Below, piece by piece: positions 17,674 to 25,619 of a DNA stretch of 61,800 bases. The DNA comes from Treponema sp. JC4 (GTDB taxonomy: Bacteria; Spirochaetota; Spirochaetia; Treponematales; Treponemataceae). How positions within the stretch are numbered: position 1 is the stretch's first letter; each line of letters opens with the position of its first letter. A program made the position numbers and the translations under genes. The notes beneath the pieces were generated by a model. The model ran no database searches. It had not been told where the DNA came from and was given only the letters and a program-made list of their open reading frames with translations. The stretch spans positions 1-61,800 of the forward strand of contig NZ_AJGU01000013.1 of assembly GCF_000260795.1 (NCBI RefSeq). Reading direction: 5' to 3'.

Positions 17674-18330
17674 ATGGCAACACCAAAAGAATCATTTTAT
17701 GAAGTTCAGGCTTCAACAATCATTAAAAACCTTGCAAAACGCAAGATGGAAGGCTACTACTGCGCAAATGTAGAAGAGGCAAAAGCAAAACTGGCAGAAC
17801 TTCTTGCCCGCACTGAGGACGGCTCGCCTGCAAAAAAATCAGTAGCATACGGCGGTTCGATGACTCTGGATCAGAATGGATTTAAGGATGCCGCAAAAGC
17901 TGCAGGACATGAACTGATTGTCCGCGAAGATTACAAAAGTCCTGAAGAAATAAAAGAACTTAAGGCAAAAACTGTAAATGCTGATGCCTTTTTGATGAGT
18001 ACAAATGCCATTACTCTGGATGGTGAACTTATTAATATTGATGGCCGCGGAAACCGTGTGAGCTTTTTGATTTACGGCCCTGAAAGTGTAATTGTGATTG
18101 CAGGAATGAATAAGGTTGTTACAAATGTTGAAGACGGTATCCGCCGCGTACGAAACGTTGCTACACCGCCTAACTGCATCCGCCTTGACTGCAAGACCCC
18201 TTGTGCCGTTACAGGCAAATGCGGCGAGTGCTTCGGCGACTCAATCTGCTGCCAGTTCGTAGTAACAAGAATGAGCCGCGTTCCTAATAGAATTAAAGTT
18301 ATTTTAGTTGGGGAAGAACTGGGCTATTAG
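17674..18330 (+). CDS. LUD-domain (LutC/YkgG-like) protein
   Basis: A 218-aa LUD-domain protein of the lactate-utilisation family. Seen: GGSMTLDQNG (residues about 60-69), STNAITLDGELINIDGRGNRV (about 109-129) and GMNKVV, all family hallmarks; the C-terminus has a Cys-rich run (CKTPC, CGECFG, CC) that may ligand metal. No lutA or lutB partner is adjacent, so the substrate is uncertain; single LUD proteins of this kind are frequent in fermentative anaerobes. Promoter: extended -10 GTGTTATAAT near 17629-17638; AAGGG precedes the ATG. Confidence 0.85.
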   Translation: MATPKESFYEVQASTIIKNLAKRKMEGYYCANVEEAKAKLAELLARTEDGSPAKKSVAYGGSMTLDQNGFKDAAKAAGHELIVREDYKSPEEIKELKAKTVNADAFLMSTNAITLDGELINIDGRGNRVSFLIYGPESVIVIAGMNKVVTNVEDGIRRVRNVATPPNCIRLDCKTPCAVTGKCGECFGDSICCQFVVTRMSRVPNRIKVILVGEELGY

Positions 18331-18490
18331 GAGGGGGAAGTCTCCCCCTGCGCGCACACTTCGTTGTGCGCTACCCTCTCTGCGGGCTCAGACGCCGCCC
18401 GCAACGCCCGCTTTGAACAACTTTTTAACGGATAACGCCGTCGCTCCCTAGATTTCGTACTACGCTTTGTGACCGGGAGCCAACTTTTAA
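18331..18490. repeat. Composite palindromic intergenic repeat
   Basis: Begins GGAGGGGGAAGTCTCCCCCT plus a GCGCACAC/GTGTGCGC-like hairpin (family D, also found inside carB at 47597-47660). It ends with TTCGTACTACGC and GACCGGGAGCC (18454-18484), matching the right end of family A. It lies between the convergent LUD and FadL-like genes and has no coding capacity. Confidence 0.55.
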
Positions 18491-18495
18491 CTTGA

Positions 18496-19905
18496 TTAGA
18501 ATAACTTAAGTGTTGCTCCTACCGAGAACATGAACAATTTCTTGCTCAAATCGATATCGTAATTTTCTCCATTTTTTGAAACAGTATAGCTTGTATCAAA
18601 GTATTTAACCCATGTACCGCCGGCAGTAATTGTGAGAATCTTGATAGGTTTGATTTCTGCACCAAAGCCAATCTGGAAGCTGTCGAGAATCGGGTTGAAT
18701 ACGTTGTTTGCTGTGCTTGTCGTTCCCTGCTTTCCGTAAGCAAGACCTGCACTTACAAGTACGAAATCATTGATTGTGTAGTCAGCACCTGCAGCAATTT
18801 CAAAAGAATCATCATAAGAGTTTGTTCCGATTACTGTGTCGCAGTCAGCTGATTTGTTGAAATAGTAGTTGAAGCTTGCGCTTACATAGAGTGGGTCGAT
18901 TACGCGGTAACCTACACCAAGGTTCAGGGCTGTTGGAAGGTCTGAGTGGAAAGTAGTGTCTTCTGTAATTCCGCTGTCACCAATCTGACCAGCAATTGTC
19001 TTTCCTGTAACTTCATTTACCTTATAGTTCATGATTGTTTTTACCTGAAGCTGAGCAGCGATATCGAGTTTTTCAAAAAGGCGAACGTGTGCACCGAATA
19101 CTGGGCTTACACCAAAAGCGAAGGATTTACAGCCAACTTCGTTACCTTCTCCACCACTAATTGCGTTGAAATAATCACTTGTAAGAGTAAGTTTCTGATC
19201 TCCCTGTAAAAAGCGGATTGCGGCTGAAAGAGACACAAGGTCAAAAAGATTGTAAGCAAGACCAATCTGTTCGCCATATGTGATAGATGTGATTGTAAGG
19301 GAATGATCAGCTGCAGTAGCAGCAAGAAGTTTTGCAGCAGCACCAGCCTCCTTAGCAAGTCCTCCATAATATGCAGCAGAGACTGTATCTCCAGCAACAG
19401 CATAACTTTCAGCAGCAGCCTTAGCTGCAATTGCACTGTCCAAATAAGGCTTAGCTTTATCCATAAAAGCCAATGCAGTTACGCTTGTTCCTTCTGAATA
19501 TTCAAGTTTTCCACCGCCGGCATAAATACCAAAGTTTCCGAAGAAGGCAAAATTATTCCATTTGTAAACGATATCAATATTTGGATAGAACCAGACTGTT
19601 GTTTCATCATTGTATTTTGTACCATCTTTTAAGTAAATGTTACCGTCAGAACCTTTTACATCTGTTGCCAGAGTATTTGCATACTCTTTGATAATGAACT
19701 GGTCACCAACTTCAATGTGAAGTCCGTTTTCCATAAAGCCGGTTCCGGCAATATTATAGAAAGAAGCTTCCGGGCGAGCGGCCTCTACGTTGCGGCTTGG
19801 GTTACGGAGGTAACCTGTGCTCATGTTTGTTTTGTTTTCAATTCCGCCTGCAAAAGCGAAAGCGGCTGTAAGTGCTCCTGCTAAAAATGCAATTGATTTT
19901 TTCAT
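18496..19905 (-). CDS. FadL-like outer-membrane beta-barrel protein
   Basis: A 469-aa protein with a cleavable signal peptide (MKKSIAFLAGALTAAFAFA, cut near residue 19) and many alternating amphipathic strands ending in Phe, with a C-terminal ATLKLF typical of outer-membrane barrels. The layout (N-terminal hatch-like region, then about 14 strands) resembles the FadL/OmpP1 long-chain fatty-acid transporters for which treponemes have several paralogues. Residues about 150-205 form an Ala-rich helical insertion absent from ordinary FadL, probably a surface or coiled loop. Upstream lie three TGTCAT-type operator-like motifs. The ligand is inferred from fold only. Confidence 0.78.
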   Translation of the reverse strand: MKKSIAFLAGALTAAFAFAGGIENKTNMSTGYLRNPSRNVEAARPEASFYNIAGTGFMENGLHIEVGDQFIIKEYANTLATDVKGSDGNIYLKDGTKYNDETTVWFYPNIDIVYKWNNFAFFGNFGIYAGGGKLEYSEGTSVTALAFMDKAKPYLDSAIAAKAAAESYAVAGDTVSAAYYGGLAKEAGAAAKLLAATAADHSLTITSITYGEQIGLAYNLFDLVSLSAAIRFLQGDQKLTLTSDYFNAISGGEGNEVGCKSFAFGVSPVFGAHVRLFEKLDIAAQLQVKTIMNYKVNEVTGKTIAGQIGDSGITEDTTFHSDLPTALNLGVGYRVIDPLYVSASFNYYFNKSADCDTVIGTNSYDDSFEIAAGADYTINDFVLVSAGLAYGKQGTTSTANNVFNPILDSFQIGFGAEIKPIKILTITAGGTWVKYFDTSYTVSKNGENYDIDLSKKLFMFSVGATLKLF

Positions 19906-19940
19906 AGTTTTCCCTTTAATCAGATAAAAATAGATTGTTA

Positions 19941-19999
19941 TTATGACATTTATTGTCTTTATGTCATTATGACAAATAATAGTGAATTTGTCATAATGA
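19941..19999. promoter_or_regulatory. Triplicated TGTCATNATGACA-like operator
   Basis: TTATGACA (19941-19948), the perfect palindrome TGTCAT-T-ATGACA (19962-19974) and TGTCATAATGA (19989-19999) are spaced about 26 bp centre to centre, upstream of the FadL-like gene. The spacing puts sites on nearly the same DNA face every 2.5 turns. A dimeric repressor or activator is expected; no regulator gene is adjacent. Confidence 0.55.
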
Positions 20000-20019
20000 A
20001 GTCAAGTATATGAAAAATC

Positions 20020-20167
20020 GAAAATGCTTTCGCGTGGAACCGTGCTTTGCTACGCCAGCTTTTCGCTCGCCGCAAGCTACGCTTGCTCTGTAGGCTTATT
20101 TACGCGTTATGTTTCCCTTATCGCGAAAAAAGCTTCGCAAATCACGAACCCACGCTACGCATTTTCT
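20020..20167. repeat. Long palindromic repeat, family B copy 2
   Basis: 148 bp with ends GAAAATGC..CGCGTGGAACCGT and ACGAACCCACGC..GCATTTTCT, the latter identical over about 31 bp to the reverse complement of 12331-12361. Its centre is a different GC-rich palindrome (CGCAAGCTACGCTTGC) from that of copy 1. It lies between the divergent FadL-like gene and metY. Confidence 0.8.
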
Positions 20168-20248
20168 AATCTTCCAAGTCTTTCTATAGTATTGTGAAAA
20201 TACTTAATTCTCTTTAATATAATTAAAAAAAGAATACGAGGCACATTC

Positions 20249-21529
20249 ATGGAACAGTCTATCAATACAAAATGCGTTCAGGCAGGCTACACACCTAAAA
20301 ACGGAGAGCCGCGCCAGATTCCTATCGTTCAGTCTACAACTTTTAAGTATGACACCAGCGAGGACATGGGAAAACTCTTTGACCTTGAAGCAAGCGGATA
20401 TTTTTATTCACGCCTTCAGAACCCGACAAATGATTATGTGGCAGCTAAGATTGCCGCACTGGAAGGGGGCGCTGCTGCAATGCTTACTTCGAGCGGACAG
20501 GCTGCAAACTTTTTTGCCCTCTTCAACATCTGCGAGGCAGGAAGCCACATCGTAGCATCCTCTTCGATTTACGGCGGAACCTTCAACCTGATTGCCGTAA
20601 CCCTCAAAAAAATGGGAATTGATTCAACTTTTGTTTCACCGGATGCCAGCGAAGAAGAATTGAACAAGGCTTTCCAGCGCAACACACGTGCCGTTTTTGG
20701 CGAGACAATTGCTAACCCGGCTTTGACTGTACTTGATATCGAAAAATTTGCTAAAGTTGCCCACGAGCACGGAGTTCCTCTTATCGTAGACAACACTTTC
20801 CCTACTCCTGTAAACTGCCGTCCTATTGAATGGGGTGCAGATATCGTAACTCACTCAACTACAAAATACATGGACGGTCACGGAGCCGCAGTCGGCGGTT
20901 GTGTCGTAGACAGCGGAAAATTCGACTGGATGGCTCATGCCGACAAGTTCCCTGGCCTCTGTACACCGGATGAAAGCTACCACGGAATTACTTATGCAGA
21001 AAAGTTCGGACAGGCCGGCGCTTTCATCACAAAGGCAACTGCCCAGCTTATGCGTGATTTGGGTTGTGTTCAGTCACCTCAGTCGGCATTTATTTTGAAC
21101 CTTGGATTGGAATCTCTTCATGTACGCATGCCTCGCCACGTAGAAAATGGACAGGCAGTTGCAGAATTCCTGGAAAAGCAGCCTCAGGTTGCAAGCGTAA
21201 GCTACCCGACCCTGCCTTCGAACAAATATTACAAGCTTGCCCAGAAATATCTTCCTAACGGCGGCTGTGGTGTAGTAAGTTTTGAATTGAAGGGCGGACG
21301 TGCCGCAGCAGAAAAATTTATGAAGAATCTCAAGCTTGCAGCAATCGAAACTCACGTTGCAGATGCAAGAACCTGCTGTCTGAACCCGGCAACTTCAACT
21401 CACCGCCAGATGACTGACGAACAGCTGGAAGCAGCAGGAATCCCGGCTGGTCTTGTAAGAATGAGCTGCGGCCTTGAAGACAAAAACGATTTAATTGCAG
21501 ATATTAAAAACGCACTTGCAGCAATTTAA
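20249..21529 (+). CDS. metY: O-acetylhomoserine (thiol)-lyase
   Basis: A 426-aa PLP enzyme of the Cys/Met-metabolism family; the length and Gly-rich insertions fit O-acetylhomoserine sulfhydrylase, which makes homocysteine (or methionine) from O-acetylhomoserine and sulfide (or methanethiol). Seen: YSRLQNPT near residue 53, SSGQAA near 81, DNTFPTP near 182 and HSTTKYMDGHG with the PLP lysine near 206. GAGG lies before ATG. metH follows 25 nt later, so sulfhydrylation and methylation form one methionine operon. No SAM riboswitch could be made out in the 80-nt leader. Confidence 0.92.
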   Translation: MEQSINTKCVQAGYTPKNGEPRQIPIVQSTTFKYDTSEDMGKLFDLEASGYFYSRLQNPTNDYVAAKIAALEGGAAAMLTSSGQAANFFALFNICEAGSHIVASSSIYGGTFNLIAVTLKKMGIDSTFVSPDASEEELNKAFQRNTRAVFGETIANPALTVLDIEKFAKVAHEHGVPLIVDNTFPTPVNCRPIEWGADIVTHSTTKYMDGHGAAVGGCVVDSGKFDWMAHADKFPGLCTPDESYHGITYAEKFGQAGAFITKATAQLMRDLGCVQSPQSAFILNLGLESLHVRMPRHVENGQAVAEFLEKQPQVASVSYPTLPSNKYYKLAQKYLPNGGCGVVSFELKGGRAAAEKFMKNLKLAAIETHVADARTCCLNPATSTHRQMTDEQLEAAGIPAGLVRMSCGLEDKNDLIADIKNALAAI

Positions 21530-21554
21530 GGCAAGTTGAAAGCGGCGGATTATT

Positions 21555-24077
21555 ATGGCAAAAGCAGTTTTGGCAAAGGACATTTTCAAAAAGGCATACT
21601 CGGATTTTGTTTTTATTGACGGTGGATGCGGTTCCATTCTGCAGGCTCAGGGCTTGCAGCCGGGTGAACTGCCGGAAACCTGGAATATTTTGCATCCGGA
21701 AATCATTCAGAAAATGCACCGTGATTACCTGCTTGCCGGCGCTAATATTCTTACTTCAAATACTTTTGGTGCTAATATTAATAAATTCCAGCCGGGTGAC
21801 ATTAAGTTCAGTCTGGATGCGGTAATAGGAGCGGCAATAAAAAATGCCCGTCAGGCGATTGCTGATGTGGAAAGCGACCCTGCCACACCGGAAATTGTTC
21901 GAAATCAGCCGCATTTTGTTGCCTTGGATATTGGTCCTCTTGGAAAACTTCTTAAACCCCTTGGGGACCTTGATTTTGAAGACGCTGTAAAAATCTTTTC
22001 TTATACGGTAAAAATTGGTGCAAAGCACGGAGCCGACCTTGTTTTAATTGAAACAATGAACGACCTTCACGAAGCTAAGGCCGCCCTGCTTGCCGCAAAA
22101 GAAAACTGCGAACTGCCTGTTTTGATTACCACCGCCTACGACGAATCAGAAAAACTTTTGACTGGCGCTGACCCTATGACCGTTGTTGCAACAATGGAAG
22201 GTCTTGGAGCAGACGCCGTTGGTGTAAACTGCAGTCTTGGTCCGGATCAGATGTTTGGAATTGTTGAGCAGCTTGCCCGCTATGCCAGCGTGCCGGTTGT
22301 TGTAAGCCCTAATGCGGGACTTCCACGTTCGGAAGGCGGAAAAACTGTTTATGATGTAGCCCCTGCTGATTTTGCCGCTTCTATGGAAAAAATCGCTGAC
22401 CTTGGCGCTACAATGCTTGGCGGCTGCTGTGGAACTACTCCGGCCCACATTAAAGCTATGAGTGACGCAGTGCGAACTCACAAGGCACACGAAGTTACTC
22501 CAAAAAATGACACAATCATCACTTCTTATACTCATTCTGTGATTTTTGATAAAAAGCCTGTTCTGATTGGCGAGCGAATCAATCCGACGGGTAAGAAAAA
22601 GTTTAAGGAAGCCCTGCGTAACCGCGATATGGATTATATCCTGGGTGAGGCGCTTACTCAAAAAGAAAAAAAGGCTGATGTTCTGGACGTAAACGTTGGT
22701 TTGCCGGAAATTGACGAGCCTCAGATGATGATTGATGTTGTAAAGGAACTGCAGGCGGTAATTGATTTGCCACTTCAGATTGATACAACAAATCCTGTAG
22801 CAATGGAAAAGGCTCTTCGCATTTACAACGGAAAACCGATGATAAACTCGGTAAACGGCAAAGAAGAAATCATGAAGGAGATTTTTCCGCTGGCAAAAAA
22901 ATACGGCGGACTTATTGTTGCCCTTACGATTGACGAAAGCGGAATCCCTGAAACGGCCCAGGGCCGCGTAGAAATTGCCAGAAAAATCTACGCCCGCGCC
23001 GCAGAATACGGAATTAAACCTAAAGATATTATTATTGACCCGCTTGCCATGAGTATAAGTTCTGACCCTCAGTCGGCAATTACTACTCTGGATGCTCTTC
23101 GCCTTATAAAAGAGCAGCTGAATGGTAAAACAAGCCTTGGTGTTTCAAATATTTCTTTTGGACTTCCTCAGCGCGATTTTGTAAATGCCAGTTTCTTTAC
23201 TATGGCAATGCACAACGGTTTGAATGCCGGAATCATGAACCCTGGTTCTCTGGAAATGATGAAGGCCTACTACACCTACTGCGCCCTTCTTGCGGTTGAT
23301 CAGAACTGTGCCAACTACATTGATTTTGCAACGAATCTGCCGGCAACGGTGGCGGCACCTGTGGCTGCTGCCGGAAGTGCCGGGGGAAGTGCCCCTGCGG
23401 CAGCTGGCAGTGGTGCTGTGAGTGCGGCTGCAGTTTCGGCAGGAGGCAGCGCAAATACTTCCGAACTCATAGAAGCAATCAAGCGTGGTTTAAAAGACCG
23501 CGCTGCTGCCCTTACAGGCGAATATCTTAAATCAAAAGATGCTCTTCAGATTATCGACGGCGAACTTATTCCGGCTCTGGACATTGTAGGAAAAGGCTTT
23601 GAAAAAAAGACAGTCTTTCTTCCTCAGCTTTTAATGGCCGCAGAAGCTGCCAGTGCCGCCTTTGGAGTAATTAAGCAGACTTTAGCCGCTGCCGGTGGTG
23701 ACCAGCAGAAAAAAGGCAAAATCGTGCTGGCAACCGTAAAAGGCGACATTCACGACATCGGAAAAAACATTGTAAAAGTTCTCCTGGAAAACTATGCCTA
23801 CGATGTAATCGATTTGGGAAAAGACGTAGACCCACAGCTGATTGTAGAAACTGTTCAGCGGGAAAATATCCGCCTTGTTGGATTAAGTGCTCTTATGACA
23901 ACCACTGTTCCTGCCATGGAAGAAACAATTAAGCTTTTGCGCGAAGCTGGAAGTCCTGCAAAAGTAGTGGTAGGTGGTGCCGTAATGACCCAGAACTACG
24001 CAGACATGATTGGCGCCGACAAATACTGCCACGACGCCATGGAAACAGTCCGCTACGCAGAAGAAATTTTCGCTTAA
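21555..24077 (+). CDS. metH: Cobalamin-dependent methionine synthase lacking the reactivation domain
   Basis: 840 aa. Order: homocysteine S-methyltransferase domain with zinc Cys in GVNCSLG (about 223) and GGCCGT (about 290); pterin-binding domain with GERINPTGKKKF (about 340); a B12-binding cap and Rossmann module with the DIHDIG cobalt-ligand motif (about 733). The roughly 330-aa SAM-dependent reactivation domain of E. coli MetH is absent, as in many anaerobes that use a separate or no reactivator. Residues about 593-635 are an Ala/Gly/Ser-rich linker of repeated GSAGG-like units between the pterin and cap domains. It overlaps the convergent HAD gene by 4 bp. Confidence 0.93.
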   Translation: MAKAVLAKDIFKKAYSDFVFIDGGCGSILQAQGLQPGELPETWNILHPEIIQKMHRDYLLAGANILTSNTFGANINKFQPGDIKFSLDAVIGAAIKNARQAIADVESDPATPEIVRNQPHFVALDIGPLGKLLKPLGDLDFEDAVKIFSYTVKIGAKHGADLVLIETMNDLHEAKAALLAAKENCELPVLITTAYDESEKLLTGADPMTVVATMEGLGADAVGVNCSLGPDQMFGIVEQLARYASVPVVVSPNAGLPRSEGGKTVYDVAPADFAASMEKIADLGATMLGGCCGTTPAHIKAMSDAVRTHKAHEVTPKNDTIITSYTHSVIFDKKPVLIGERINPTGKKKFKEALRNRDMDYILGEALTQKEKKADVLDVNVGLPEIDEPQMMIDVVKELQAVIDLPLQIDTTNPVAMEKALRIYNGKPMINSVNGKEEIMKEIFPLAKKYGGLIVALTIDESGIPETAQGRVEIARKIYARAAEYGIKPKDIIIDPLAMSISSDPQSAITTLDALRLIKEQLNGKTSLGVSNISFGLPQRDFVNASFFTMAMHNGLNAGIMNPGSLEMMKAYYTYCALLAVDQNCANYIDFATNLPATVAAPVAAAGSAGGSAPAAAGSGAVSAAAVSAGGSANTSELIEAIKRGLKDRAAALTGEYLKSKDALQIIDGELIPALDIVGKGFEKKTVFLPQLLMAAEAASAAFGVIKQTLAAAGGDQQKKGKIVLATVKGDIHDIGKNIVKVLLENYAYDVIDLGKDVDPQLIVETVQRENIRLVGLSALMTTTVPAMEETIKLLREAGSPAKVVVGGAVMTQNYADMIGADKYCHDAMETVRYAEEIFA

Positions 24078-24547
24078 TTGCCTAAATTCTTTTTAATTTC
24101 TGCTGCCCGTTCAATAATCTTTTCTTTCCAGTCATCATCCTGGGCATTCAGCTGGTAGGTGTTGTAGCCGTACTGCTGTCCAAGGGTGCAGACAATTGTT
24201 TCGTCATCAATATGCAGGGAAATTCTGTATCGGTTTGGCAGTTTTTGAGGCAGAATAGTTTTGTTATCCCTCTGAACTTCAGCAAGATGACGCTGGGCGT
24301 TTACAATGCCGTCAAATCGTATGTGATAAAGTTTGAAAAGTTTTTTAATGTAGCTTTGAGTGCGGTAAGAGGACGTATAAACCCAGACTTCGTAGCCAAG
24401 TTCCTGTAGTTTGTTTATCAGTTCCGTGGCACCGAATCTGACGCGTTCTTTATACATTACACTGAAAGGAAAAATAGGTGGTTTTTCTATCTTATGAGTC
24501 TTGGGAGATACAAAAAGCACCTCATCAAGATCAAAAGAGATGCGCAT
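24074..24547 (-). CDS. HAD-like hydrolase fold protein (second of a paralogous pair)
   Basis: About 158 aa from ATG 24547; the open frame extends to a TTG at 24592, overlapping the upstream gene, and the ATG is preferred because it begins directly at the fold (MRISFDLDEVLF). The DLDEV motif is a variant of HAD motif I, with a later ISLHIDDE as a motif-IV-like acidic pair. It parallels the C-terminal half of the neighbour at 24561-25457 (PF..YKER.R.G, GYE.WV, YIK.LF..YH), so the two arose by duplication. Function unknown; probably a nucleotide or phosphate-ester phosphatase-like fold. Translationally coupled to the upstream gene. Confidence 0.65.
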   Translation of the reverse strand: MRISFDLDEVLFVSPKTHKIEKPPIFPFSVMYKERVRFGATELINKLQELGYEVWVYTSSYRTQSYIKKLFKLYHIRFDGIVNAQRHLAEVQRDNKTILPQKLPNRYRISLHIDDETIVCTLGQQYGYNTYQLNAQDDDWKEKIIERAAEIKKNLGN

Positions 24548-24560
24548 TTTTTCAGTCTGA

Positions 24561-25457
24561 TTATTGTTCTTCACTCTTAGCCATCTCCTCAATTATTTTA
24601 ATAACTGCTTTTGACCAGCCGGAAGATGAGTCGATATTGTGTTCGTGGAAATTTCCGGTAGCCGTATCAATCTGAAGAACTAAATCATTGTCGATATGGA
24701 GGGTCTTTTTGTATTTCTCCTTAAGAAGGTTGTCGTAATTTCCTTTTCCCTTATCCTTGCGTTTTTCTGTACCGGTTACGATTCCTGTAACATTCACGTG
24801 ATATTTATGGAAGAGGGCTTTTATATAATCATTTGAATAATATTTTGCGCTGAAAACCCAGATATCATAGCCGTTTCTTTCAAGAATTCTGAATAGGGCA
24901 GGAATTCCAAGTCTGAGCCGTTCCTTGTAAAAGCGGTTGAAAGGGAAGCCAAGTGATTTTTCTGCTTTGTCCTGGGCTGTGTTATTTTCATTAAAGAATA
25001 CAACTTCATCCAGATCCATGGTTACCCGCTTATCATGCTTTGAATTACGGATGATTTCCTTAATTTCTGCTTCATGGGTCATGTTAACGATATTTACGTT
25101 GATTTTCTTCTTTTTAAGTTTGAAGGCAGCTGCCCATCTGTGGTGACCGTTTAAAATTCTGTATCCGTCAGGGTAAAGCTTTTCTACAATCAAAGGCTCC
25201 TGCTGGAAAAAATAGTTACCGGTTACTTCATAATTGTGTACAAATTTCTGTGTGTATTCAGAAATAACCCTGAAGCTTGGGCCTACTTCCGGATGTGTAA
25301 ATTCATCATCAGGATTCATGTGGAGTTTTTTACAAGGGAGTTTTTTTATCAGAAGCCGCTGAAGTAATCCGGCTTTTACTGGCATAGAAATACCGCTGTA
25401 TTTTGCAATGTCATCCGCAACGTATTTAGTTAAATCAAATGTATCATCAGCTTCCAT
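24561..25457 (-). CDS. ParB-like nuclease domain fused to a HAD-like domain
   Basis: 298 aa. The N-terminal half (about 35-130) has the ParB/Srx-like signature ending GYRILNGHHRWAAA, followed by a Lys-rich stretch. The C-terminal half (about 150-290) begins VTMDLDEVVFF and ends with THIDND-like acidic residues, a HAD-type fold paralogous to the next gene. ParB-fold domains can bind CTP and act as nucleases or ATPases; combination with a HAD phosphatase suggests a nucleotide-handling enzyme, but this is inference. AGGAG stands 8 nt before ATG 25457. There is no parA neighbour, so it is not a partition gene. Confidence 0.7.
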   Translation of the reverse strand: MEADDTFDLTKYVADDIAKYSGISMPVKAGLLQRLLIKKLPCKKLHMNPDDEFTHPEVGPSFRVISEYTQKFVHNYEVTGNYFFQQEPLIVEKLYPDGYRILNGHHRWAAAFKLKKKKINVNIVNMTHEAEIKEIIRNSKHDKRVTMDLDEVVFFNENNTAQDKAEKSLGFPFNRFYKERLRLGIPALFRILERNGYDIWVFSAKYYSNDYIKALFHKYHVNVTGIVTGTEKRKDKGKGNYDNLLKEKYKKTLHIDNDLVLQIDTATGNFHEHNIDSSSGWSKAVIKIIEEMAKSEEQ

Positions 25458-25619
25458 AAAGGTCTCCTGCTGTAAGTCTTACATTCAGTATAGCAGTGAA
25501 GTTGCAGGTGTCAACAAATTCTAATTTGGCAAAGAAGTTGATAATACATTTAAATCGCAATATAATTAATTACTTAACATTTTTTATAAAATTGTCATTT
25601 TACTTTAAATGAGGTAATT

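Noticed and set aside
20168-20248. SAM or cobalamin riboswitch before metY-metH.
   Set aside because: The leader is about 80 nt, AT-rich, and shows neither the SAM-I helices nor a B12 box.
24561-25457. Chromosome or plasmid partition (ParB) gene.
   Set aside because: No ParA neighbour and no parS-like palindromes; the ParB-like domain is fused to a HAD fold.
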